From Pseudobdellovibrionaceae bacterium (GTDB taxonomy: Bacteria; Bdellovibrionota; Bdellovibrionia; Bdellovibrionales; JAMPXM01), in assembly GCA_913776405.1 (NCBI GenBank), contig CAJYOV010000021.1, positions 1-10,527 on the forward strand: a stretch of 10,527 bases of DNA, written 5' to 3'. This document shows positions 1-6,602 of this stretch, piece by piece. A model generated the notes under the pieces. That model was given only the letters and a program-made list of their open reading frames with translations, had not been told where the DNA came from and searched no databases. A program made the position numbers and the translations under genes. Positions within the stretch are counted from its first letter, which is position 1; each line of letters opens with the position of its first letter.

Positions 1-210
1 CTTCGATTGCGACTTCGCGATTATTTGCTCGGCAGTGTTCTCGGTTTGCTGCCAGGCGCACTCGCGATCGCGCTGATTTCTCAAGGCGCGATTTCAGCGC
101 AATCAAGCGGCAGCGTTGCGAAATTGATTTCGCTTCTGATCCTTGCGGCGGCGGTTGTCGCTGTTCTGCCTCGACTCTTTCTGAAGTGGCGCACACGGAG
201 GGCTTCGTGA
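1..210 (+). CDS. C-terminal fragment of a polytopic membrane protein, probably VTT/TVP38-TMEM64 (DedA-like) family; 5' end outside window
   Basis: The reading frame is open from the first base and stops with TGA at 208-210, so only about 69 C-terminal residues are visible. They begin LRLRDYLLGSVLGLLPG, which resembles the conserved 'RxRDYLLGxxLGxLPG' segment near the end of VTT-domain (TVP38/TMEM64/DedA-like) proteins. A second hydrophobic helix follows (about residues 40-57), then a short basic cytoplasmic tail (KWRTRRAS). Known members are integral inner-membrane proteins, and several have been linked to lipid or undecaprenyl-phosphate translocation. The role here is inferred only from this short match. 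Its stop codon overlaps the GTG start of the TamA-like gene (GTGA), so the two are probably translationally coupled. The protein could instead be a PLD-VTT fusion or another membrane protein, because its N-terminus is not in the window. Confidence 0.6.
   Translation, partial: LRLRLRDYLLGSVLGLLPGALAIALISQGAISAQSSGSVAKLISLLILAAAVVAVLPRLFLKWRTRRAS
197..202 (+). promoter_or_regulatory. Ribosome binding site for the TamA-like gene, inside the upstream gene
   Basis: GGAGGG lies 4 bases before GTG at 207. It decides the start: an upstream in-frame GTG at 186 has no comparable Shine-Dalgarno sequence and would put seven extra residues before the signal peptide. The site lies within the coding sequence of the preceding gene, as expected for coupled translation. 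Confidence 0.75.
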
Positions 211-2135
211 AAGTTCTCTGGCTCGCACGTGTCTTAGTGGGTGCGGTGTTGACCGTCTCGCCGAAAGCTCACGCTCAAGAAGTCACGCAAGCCGGTGGCC
301 GCGTTGTAAACCAGCCGTCGACTCTGCCAAAACCTCAGGCTTTGCCCACGCCGAGCCCTGAGAGTGAAGAGACTCGCGCTCAAAAACAGGGCTTTCTACC
401 GAAGTCCATCCCGAATTTCGCAAACACGGAAGAAGCCAAGACTGATTTCGTCGACGTCTGTAAGAACATCCGAATCACGAAAAAAGAAAAGATTGATCTC
501 ACATCCATGGAGAACCGCCTCATATGCGGCGATCCGCAAGACGGTGAGATCGGCACACCGTGGTCGCAAATTCCACCAAACGAAGCGGCCTATTTCCTGA
601 AGGGCTTTTTGCAAACACGGGGTTATCACCAGCCCGAGTTCATTCAGGACGGTCTTTTGCTCTTCGTTCGTGTAGGACCGATCAGCACTTTGAAGCGCCT
701 AGAAATTCTTGGCGGGCCGCCGGGGTTCCAACCGCCGAGACGCCGCCTTGTTCAGGGTGAGCCACTGACACCAGCCATGTTGAATGACCTGGACACTTGG
801 GCTCTATCGCTCATGAAGAACGAGGGCTACGCGTGCGCTGAAACAGAAACTCGTGCAGACCCTGAACTCGGCGAAGTGGTCGTGTTTGTAAAACCAAACG
901 GCCTTCGTCGCATTCGGAGCCTGGAAGAGGCCGGCGACACGGGTCTTCGCGAAGGTGCGCTCAATCGGTACAACGCGTTTCTCATGAACGACATCTATCG
1001 CGAGCGCTGGGTTGCGCTTACGCGGCGTCGGACTCAAGACGACGGCTTTTTGCAGACGATGGTTCTGACAACCAAGTGCGAAGAGGGTGACGCCGTTTCG
1101 CTCATTCGCGATGTGAATCTTGGGCCATCGCGCGTGATTCGCATCGGCGTCGGCGGCAGCACGGCCGAAGGCGGCCGTGTCCAAGCCGTGATTCGACGTA
1201 ACAGGATCGGCACCTCAGCGTCCTCCGCACAGGCTTCGGTTCGACTCTCGTACCTGGAAAAAGAGATCAATCGACAAACGGCTTCGGGAAATTTCCGTTG
1301 GTATTACCTCCACGGCGAAGAGCGCTACTCTCTTCGGCCCGAAATCACGTTCGAACATTTGTCTCAGCCGACAGCCGAGTCCAATGTCATGCTCGTCAAA
1401 TTCCTTCACGGTTGGACGTTCGAGACAACAAACGGGCAGTGGGACTTGCGCGCGGGCCCAGACTATCAATACGAAGATCAACAACGAGTCGAAACGCCGA
1501 AGACAATCAATATCGCCTATCTCGAGCTCGGCGCACGTTGGACCGATCACGATTTCGAGTGGTTTACGCCGAGCCCGCGCACCGGCAAATCGCTTGAAGC
1601 GACACTTCTGGGCGCTCACAAAGACGCGTTCTCAGACTACAACGTTCAACGCTTCGACCTCCAAGGGCAGAAGCTTTGGACAATCGGCCACTCGGACCCG
1701 CCGTTTTTTATCCTGGGAACGCGCTTCAACGTCGGCTCTGTTTTCGCTGAGTCGAACGAGATCCAATCCCGTTTGCCGCTTCGTTTCTTGAGCTTCCTAG
1801 GTGGCGAGCGCGATCTTCGCGGTTATCGCTATCAATCCATTCAACGAAACGGCGGCGGAGCGCTCTCTCACGCGACGGTGTCTCTAGAAGGTCGCTTTCA
1901 CCGCGTGATTTTTAAACGCGCCGACGTCTTCGGTTTCATCGATTCAGGACTTTTGGGCGATCGAAACTTCGGTCTGACTCATCCGCTTTATCTTTCACCC
2001 GGTCTCGGCCTTCGGTGGGAGTCGCCGGTGGGCACTCTTCGTGGCTATGTCGCACAATCGATGGCCGTCAGTAACGCCGAAGTCGCTTATCCAAACAGCG
2101 TTCGTCTCGGCATCACGTTCGGTGAGGAATTCTAA
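207..2135 (+). CDS. tamA: TamA-like outer membrane protein, Omp85/BamA superfamily
   Basis: The protein has 642 residues from GTG 207. A signal peptide covers residues 1-23, with a short basic start, a hydrophobic core and an AHA cleavage motif before QEV. A Pro/Ser-rich linker (about 30-70) follows. Residues about 125-300 look like POTRA-type repeats ('FLQTRGY', 'LMKNEGYAC', 'RRRTQDDGF' each mark the end of a POTRA helix). From about 305 to the end the pattern is alternating beta-strands of a Bac_surface_Ag barrel. The GGERDLRGY motif at about 532-540 corresponds to the conserved loop-6 (V/L)RG(F/Y) element of Omp85 proteins, and the chain ends in an aromatic residue (GEEF), as barrels do. 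Omp85 proteins insert outer-membrane proteins; TamA works with TamB. The immediately following tamB-like gene makes TamA the best call over BamA or a Sam50-like protein. Four cysteines (85, 107, 210, 291) all lie in the periplasmic part. Confidence 0.85.
   Translation: MKVLWLARVLVGAVLTVSPKAHAQEVTQAGGRVVNQPSTLPKPQALPTPSPESEETRAQKQGFLPKSIPNFANTEEAKTDFVDVCKNIRITKKEKIDLTSMENRLICGDPQDGEIGTPWSQIPPNEAAYFLKGFLQTRGYHQPEFIQDGLLLFVRVGPISTLKRLEILGGPPGFQPPRRRLVQGEPLTPAMLNDLDTWALSLMKNEGYACAETETRADPELGEVVVFVKPNGLRRIRSLEEAGDTGLREGALNRYNAFLMNDIYRERWVALTRRRTQDDGFLQTMVLTTKCEEGDAVSLIRDVNLGPSRVIRIGVGGSTAEGGRVQAVIRRNRIGTSASSAQASVRLSYLEKEINRQTASGNFRWYYLHGEERYSLRPEITFEHLSQPTAESNVMLVKFLHGWTFETTNGQWDLRAGPDYQYEDQQRVETPKTINIAYLELGARWTDHDFEWFTPSPRTGKSLEATLLGAHKDAFSDYNVQRFDLQGQKLWTIGHSDPPFFILGTRFNVGSVFAESNEIQSRLPLRFLSFLGGERDLRGYRYQSIQRNGGGALSHATVSLEGRFHRVIFKRADVFGFIDSGLLGDRNFGLTHPLYLSPGLGLRWESPVGTLRGYVAQSMAVSNAEVAYPNSVRLGITFGEEF
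2124..2129 (+). promoter_or_regulatory. Ribosome binding site for the TamB-like gene
   Basis: GAGGAA lies 6 bases before ATG 2136, within the last codons of the TamA-like gene. The tamA stop (TAA 2133-2135) directly abuts the tamB ATG, so ribosomes finishing tamA are already at the next start. Confidence 0.7.
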
Positions 2136-4616
2136 ATGGCGAAAGCGACTCGACCGAAGAAAAGCTCGCTCCTCGTGCGTGCGGTTAAAACGACGGCCAA
2201 AGTTTTAGTTGTTCTCGTTCTTGCGATCGCATTGTTCGTAGGCGCGCTGATCTTCGGTTTCTTCTCTTCTCCTAAGCTCGATATTCCAACGGCGACGGCG
2301 CGTTCGCTTGTTCAGCGTTTTGTTCCAGACTCGCTCAAAATAGCGTTTGATGACTTTGACCTGTCGCTCACGAAGTATCAGAAAAATTTCTGGGCGAAAA
2401 CCCTGACACTCGATACGAAAAACTTCTGCGTTCAGTATGAGAAGACAGCCGTCGACGTCTGTGTCGACGACCTTCACCTTGCAGTAAGTTTTGGATGGGG
2501 CGGAGCCGAGGTGCCAAAAGAGCAGTCGCGCCTGATTCCTCACATCATCCGAATCGAGCCGCTTCGAATTCTAGGCGCCGACATCGGTATAGATCTGCCC
2601 GCGTTCCCTGAAGACAATGAGCCTAAAAAAGAAGGCGGCTTTGACTTCTTGACGTTCGCTCGTAAAGAAATTTTGCCGAAATGGGACGTCGAGGGAAGCC
2701 GCGTTCAGGTGCGAAACTTCAGAATCAAGACGGCGCCGGATTCGAGTTTCACGGCGAAATTCGATCTTCAGCCCGGCGAAGGCGACACGGCGATCGAAGC
2801 TCTTCTTCACGAAGTCCGATCGGTTGAAACGCCTCTCTTGATTCACGCCTCAGTCCTCGTGAAGCGACCGGCTTCATGGGGTGCCGACAAGTCGGATAAA
2901 GACGTGTCAGAAAACGCATGGAAAGTCTTCGCTGAAGGCGACGTGCGACTCGATGAAACTCAGACGATCACTTTGAAAGCGGATTCGAATATCACCGGCT
3001 TCAACAAGCTCGACTTCCGCGCGCAGACGTTCTTCAAGAATATCTCGCTTCTCAAAGAAGTGCGTGTCGAGGGTGCGCTCGATAATGATCTTCTAAGCGG
3101 TAAAGTTTCGGCCGCGCTCGGTTCAGAAGCGTCAGAGCTTCGCGCGCTGGATTTCGTAAACTGCGGTGTTAGCGCAAACCTCGCGGACAAAACGGGCGGT
3201 GTAAAGTGCGGACCGCAGTCGGTTCGCCTACGCGTGCGTGAACTTGGCACTCTTCGTCGTCCCGATCTTTACGTTCTCTCACCCGAACTTGATCTAAGAA
3301 TCACCAAAATCTCATTCGATGAAACGAAGTCGGCCGATTACACGCTCAGTTTGTTCTTAGATCACCTTGGAATGGCGCGAGCGGGTGTGCAATTGGCGGG
3401 TTCAGTGTCGCTGCCAGAATCGGGTGTCAAGTACAGCTCAAAAGGTCGCATCGACGTTCTTGTTCCTGAATTCAAACAGGTGTCCAACCTCATTCGTCGA
3501 ACGCCGTATTCTATTCCCGCACCGCTGAACGAACTCGATGGTGCTATCAGCTTGAAAGTCGATGTTGACGTCAACGAGCAAAGAGGCGGCATCGACTTTA
3601 TCGCATCGACGCGTTTAGGTTCGACGTATCAGGCTATGAACCTCGATTTAAAAGGGCGGACATCGCTCGTCTCTGTTCGTGTGGCGTCCGAAAATGCGGG
3701 TGAACCGGCCACGACAACGCTTGTCCCGGAGACTGACGCGACACTCTCGATCCTGAAGTTGAACCTTTCAGCTCCGCGCTTCGATCTGCGATTGCCGCCC
3801 GCGTTTAAGCCCGACGGCCGTTTTGGAAAGATCGATCGCTCGCAGTTCTTGAATGCCGATGCAGCAAAGAAAAAAGTCGAAGAGATCGCGCGAACGCAAA
3901 GCAAGATCAAGCTTCGGGTTCATACTGTAAGCCCCGAAGCCATTCGCATCGCCACCAACCTGACCAAGGCATCCGTGCCGATCTCGGTTGACGTCGTTTA
4001 CGATTCAGCCTCGAAGACACCGTCGCCCGTTTCGGGTACGGCGATCGTGGGTCGCACGCCAGTTGAACTGTTTCGACGGAATGCGCACATCGAATCGTTG
4101 AAGTTTGATCTTCTCCCAAACGGTGACAATCGTTTGAACGGTCGGGTCTCGGTCAAGTATCTCGACTATTCGATTAACGTTTTGATGCTGGGGCAAGCGG
4201 CAGACCCGCAAATTCGCTTCGAGAGCGATCCGCCGCTTGAAGACAATCAGATCATCGCGGTTCTTTTGTTCGGCCGTCCACCCGATGAACTCGGTGATGA
4301 AGACCAAACCACTGTCGGAAACACGAAAGCCGCAATTGCTGATGCGGTTCTCGGTATTTCATCGCTCTATCTCTTGGCCTCAACACCTGTGGAGTCGGTC
4401 GGTTACGATCCGAGCAGCGGTCGGGTGACGGCGCGTGTTGGTTTGGGTGGCGGTGCCTCGCTCGAGCTTGGCGCCGGTTCTCAAGAAGCGGGGACGGGCG
4501 TGGGCTTCCGAAAACGGATTTCGCGCGAATTCATCTTCCGCTCTGATGTTGAAACTCTGGCAACCACAGGCGAGCGAACGGTCTCGGCGATTATCGAGTG
4601 GGTTCGCCGTTTCTAA
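2136..4616 (+). CDS. tamB: TamB-like translocation/assembly module protein (DUF490 C-terminal domain)
   Basis: The protein has 826 residues. A basic N-terminus is followed by one inner-membrane helix at about 20-43. A long periplasmic region rich in short beta-strands runs to the C-terminus, as in AsmA/TamB proteins that form a hydrophobic groove. The C-terminal TamB (DUF490) domain is recognisable from the segment reading 'IRFESDPPLEDNQIIAVLL' then 'FGRPPDEL' at about residues 690-717. This matches the family pattern of a 'sDPpLsd.eiLalLlfGr' element before the last strands; the chain ends in WVRRF. Known TamB proteins bridge the inner and outer membranes, bind TamA and are implicated in barrel assembly and phospholipid transport. 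At 826 residues it is well below the roughly 1,250 of E. coli TamB, so the periplasmic groove would be shorter. Four cysteines occur as two close pairs (98/109 and 343/358). Start abuts the tamA stop; same operon. Confidence 0.85.
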   Translation: MAKATRPKKSSLLVRAVKTTAKVLVVLVLAIALFVGALIFGFFSSPKLDIPTATARSLVQRFVPDSLKIAFDDFDLSLTKYQKNFWAKTLTLDTKNFCVQYEKTAVDVCVDDLHLAVSFGWGGAEVPKEQSRLIPHIIRIEPLRILGADIGIDLPAFPEDNEPKKEGGFDFLTFARKEILPKWDVEGSRVQVRNFRIKTAPDSSFTAKFDLQPGEGDTAIEALLHEVRSVETPLLIHASVLVKRPASWGADKSDKDVSENAWKVFAEGDVRLDETQTITLKADSNITGFNKLDFRAQTFFKNISLLKEVRVEGALDNDLLSGKVSAALGSEASELRALDFVNCGVSANLADKTGGVKCGPQSVRLRVRELGTLRRPDLYVLSPELDLRITKISFDETKSADYTLSLFLDHLGMARAGVQLAGSVSLPESGVKYSSKGRIDVLVPEFKQVSNLIRRTPYSIPAPLNELDGAISLKVDVDVNEQRGGIDFIASTRLGSTYQAMNLDLKGRTSLVSVRVASENAGEPATTTLVPETDATLSILKLNLSAPRFDLRLPPAFKPDGRFGKIDRSQFLNADAAKKKVEEIARTQSKIKLRVHTVSPEAIRIATNLTKASVPISVDVVYDSASKTPSPVSGTAIVGRTPVELFRRNAHIESLKFDLLPNGDNRLNGRVSVKYLDYSINVLMLGQAADPQIRFESDPPLEDNQIIAVLLFGRPPDELGDEDQTTVGNTKAAIADAVLGISSLYLLASTPVESVGYDPSSGRVTARVGLGGGASLELGAGSQEAGTGVGFRKRISREFIFRSDVETLATTGERTVSAIIEWVRRF

Positions 4617-4619
4617 ATA

Positions 4620-5168
4620 TCAGCCGAAGGCGAGTTTCCACATCTGCTTAAGGTCTGAGTAAACGAGCTCGGCCTCCGCGCGCTTCCAGACCGCAAAGAA
4701 AATCTCGGCGCTCTTGGCTTTTTCGTCATCGCGCTCGAAATGGGCGACGGAACCGTCGTTGTCATATTTGCGGCCGCTTCGGTGATTCGCGTAGCGACGC
4801 GAGCGCGTGAAGCCCATTTGTAAAAACTTGCGCGCCATATCCATACCGACAAAATCTTCGGCTCGTTCGTAAGACTTAAAAAGCTCGTAAATAGCGGCCG
4901 AAGATGTGACCGCATCTTTGGGAGTCGCAAATTTCCAATGCGGCAGAATTTCGGACTTATAGGGCTCGACGAGAAGTACGCCTTGTTCGCCGACGCCGAC
5001 TCGGTAAAGCTCCGGGTGCTTGCGGAGATCGAGTTCACGATACGGAAGTGAGTAATCGAACCCGCGCGATGATCTGGTCTCTCGTGCCTGGGCGCGAGCC
5101 TGGAGACGTGCCTGAACTTTTGCGTGCGACAGACGCCGCGGAATTTGTCGTCGCATCTGTTTTTTCAT
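4620..5168 (-). CDS. DUF4385 family protein, function unknown
   Basis: I read 182 residues from ATG 5168. That ATG overlaps the upstream gene's TGA (ATGA). A TTG at 5204 would add 12 residues and a 40-base overlap but has no Shine-Dalgarno sequence before it. Residues 1-35 are strongly basic (many Arg/Lys/Gln). Residues 37-182 match what I recall of DUF4385 (PF14328): FDYSLPYRELDLRKHPELYR, then GEQGVLLVEPYKSEILPHW (about 61-79), then DFVGMDMARKFLQMGFTRSR and RYANH (about 105-129). These blocks are highly conserved for a protein of unknown function, which argues for an enzymatic or binding role, but no activity is known to me. It lacks a signal peptide and membrane helix, so it is probably cytoplasmic. 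It is the last gene of the four-gene minus-strand cluster and ends 3 bp from the stop of tamB on the other strand. Confidence 0.8.
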   Translation of the reverse strand: MKKQMRRQIPRRLSHAKVQARLQARAQARETRSSRGFDYSLPYRELDLRKHPELYRVGVGEQGVLLVEPYKSEILPHWKFATPKDAVTSSAAIYELFKSYERAEDFVGMDMARKFLQMGFTRSRRYANHRSGRKYDNDGSVAHFERDDEKAKSAEIFFAVWKRAEAELVYSDLKQMWKLAFG

Positions 5169-5500
5169 TTTTTGTTCGCGGGCCGTTTGCGCGATTGCGA
5201 CCAAACGAAGTAGCTAAACGTGAAGACTGAAAGGCAGAGGGCGGCGGCTAATCCGTAGCCATAACCTTCTCCGGGGTACATGGCGTAGTTTAAACCGAAG
5301 TACATAATGAGAGTTTTGGTTACAATTGTCGGAACAAACAGCATGCGGACGTAAGACAAAAACTGTTTGGCGTCGGGATCGGCTTCTGAGTTTTCTTGCG
5401 ATTCAGCGCTAGCCGTCAATTCCCACACCGGAGCACGGCTCACACGGATTTCGGGCTCCGAAGCTAAGCTAGGATTTGGTGAGTTCGATTCTTGGCTCAT
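5165..5500 (-). CDS. Small predicted membrane protein with two transmembrane helices, unknown function
   Basis: I read 111 residues from ATG 5500. An in-frame TTG at 5539 would add 13 residues, overlap the upstream gene by 14 bases, and has a weak AGGCGA-like site before it, so the start is uncertain. The N-terminal half (1-45) is polar, Ser/Glu-rich and probably disordered. Two hydrophobic segments follow at about 51-71 (VRMLFVPTIVTKTLIMYFGL) and 82-100, joined by a short Tyr/Gly-rich loop (NYAMYPGEGYGYG). The tail is basic (SQSRKRPANKK). By the positive-inside rule both termini may be cytoplasmic. I do not recognise a family. It sits between the amidotransferase-like gene (25 bp gap to its stop) and the DUF4385 gene (4-base overlap), so it is very likely cotranscribed and could anchor or partner one of their products; that is inference. 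Confidence 0.7.
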   Translation of the reverse strand: MSQESNSPNPSLASEPEIRVSRAPVWELTASAESQENSEADPDAKQFLSYVRMLFVPTIVTKTLIMYFGLNYAMYPGEGYGYGLAAALCLSVFTFSYFVWSQSRKRPANKK

Positions 5501-5525
5501 GGGCTCACGCACTCTACAGAAGCCT

Positions 5526-6602
5526 TCATGGCGACGCAATCGGTTCGCCTAAGTGAAGACCCTGACTTGCTGCGATTTTATGAATCGTTTGTTCTTCCGA
5601 CTGCGCTTTGAGAGGTCGGGTGACCGAAATGCCTCTCGCACGCGACGCTTCAACGAAAGCGCGGAAGAGTCGACGCTGCGACCGTTCCATCGGAAGATAC
5701 TCGGGGTGCCACTGTACACCCATCACGAATTTTGCCGTTTCATGCTCAATCGCTTGCACGATGCCATTCGTTTCCGTCGCGCACGTTCTCAAACCATGGC
5801 CCAAGGTCTTCACCGATTGGTAGTGCAGTGAATTTACGCGCAAACTCGATTTGCGAAAGATGGCGTGTAAACGAGATGTCGCGGCGACACAAATTTTCTT
5901 TCGTGGAAGAAGCGTTCTCAAAACCGGCGACTCTTCGTAAAAAACGGAGATTTCCTGGTGGAGCGATCCGCCTAAACAAACGTTGATCAACTGCATGCCG
6001 CGGCAAATGCCAAGGACGGGGAGTCCGTGAGCGACGGCGTCGCGAATCAGTGGAACTTCAAGACGATCTCGATCCTCTTTTTCAACTCGGTGAGCGTGAA
6101 GCGAGAGGCTGCAGAGATGGCGCACGACCCAAAGCACGATCAAGAACGCGAGATCGAGCAAAGTCCCTACCCGGTACTTCAGGAGTTGATAGGCGGCTCG
6201 TAGGCTATTGCCAACGTTGGGGTCGAACCCTGTCGTGCGTGAGTAGCCAACGAGAGCGAGCGCTTGTTTGCGATACCAACGACGTAAAACTTCGCGGCGA
6301 ATCTGTGCTCGCGCGTCCATGCCCATGAGGGTTTCGCTGTAGAGAGTTGGATTGACGTCGGCGCCGCCGCCGATAATCAGCCCATCTAAACCGTCAACCG
6401 ATGTTCGGGGCCGGGACGGCGTGATGCGAACGGCTTTTCCGCCTGCGCGTGAGATCGCGATACGAGTGGCAAACCAGGCCGGCCAGCCGCCGCGATCAGG
6501 GCCGGTAACGCCAATGAGCGGGCGCGATTGGTTTTGGCTCGACGCGTGTGTCGGCGCTTGCGTGAACGGCGTGTTATCGAAGAATTTCATCCAGAAACTC
6601 AT
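5526..6602 (-). CDS. Class I glutamine amidotransferase-like hydrolase, peptidase C26 (gamma-glutamyl hydrolase / PuuD-like), with hydrophobic insert
   Basis: The protein has 358 residues from ATG 6602, chosen because AAGAGA lies 4 bases upstream. An in-frame start at 6653 would give a longer overlap with the amidoligase gene. The N-terminal half of the fold shows RPLIGVTGP (27-35) and GLIIGGGADVNPTLY (74-88). The nucleophile elbow is GICRGMQ with Cys200, and GVQWHPEY supplies His299 and Glu301, completing the Cys-His-Glu triad. Family members cleave gamma-glutamyl amides, as PuuD does with gamma-glutamyl-GABA, or act as glutaminase domains. Normally about 20-25 residues separate the 'NPxxY' strand from the 'RDxxE..LI' helix. 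Here about 90 intervene, with a strongly hydrophobic stretch at about 144-165 (TLLDLAFLIVLWVV). A polar tail of about 50 residues follows the catalytic His/Glu. It overlaps the amidoligase gene by 29 bases, so the two are probably coupled. The substrate is unknown. Confidence 0.82.
   Translation of the reverse strand: MSFWMKFFDNTPFTQAPTHASSQNQSRPLIGVTGPDRGGWPAWFATRIAISRAGGKAVRITPSRPRTSVDGLDGLIIGGGADVNPTLYSETLMGMDARAQIRREVLRRWYRKQALALVGYSRTTGFDPNVGNSLRAAYQLLKYRVGTLLDLAFLIVLWVVRHLCSLSLHAHRVEKEDRDRLEVPLIRDAVAHGLPVLGICRGMQLINVCLGGSLHQEISVFYEESPVLRTLLPRKKICVAATSRLHAIFRKSSLRVNSLHYQSVKTLGHGLRTCATETNGIVQAIEHETAKFVMGVQWHPEYLPMERSQRRLFRAFVEASRARGISVTRPLKAQSEEQTIHKIAASQGLHLGEPIASP

Noticed and set aside
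186..206. Upstream GTG start for the TamA-like gene, giving 649 residues
   Set aside because: It has no Shine-Dalgarno sequence and adds MAHTEGF in front of a normal signal peptide. GTG 207 has GGAGGG at the right place and the GTGA overlap.
804..1184. Minus-strand reading frame of 126 codons inside the TamA-like gene
   Set aside because: It lies antisense to strongly supported coding sequence, has no recognisable domain or ribosome binding site, and is expected by chance in this codon pattern.
4604..4633. TCGCC/GGCGA inverted repeat as a bidirectional terminator between tamB and the DUF4385 gene
   Set aside because: Only 5 bp with a 20-base loop and just three T residues after it; too weak to call.
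4613..5038. Minus-strand frame of 141 codons overlapping the DUF4385 gene
   Set aside because: Another frame of the same strand carries the conserved DUF4385 blocks; this one is Ser/Arg-rich with no family resemblance.
6078..6332. Frameshift or sequencing error as the cause of the C26 hydrolase insert
   Set aside because: The frame stays open and in phase on both sides, with intact family motifs before and after, so a real in-frame insert is the simpler reading.
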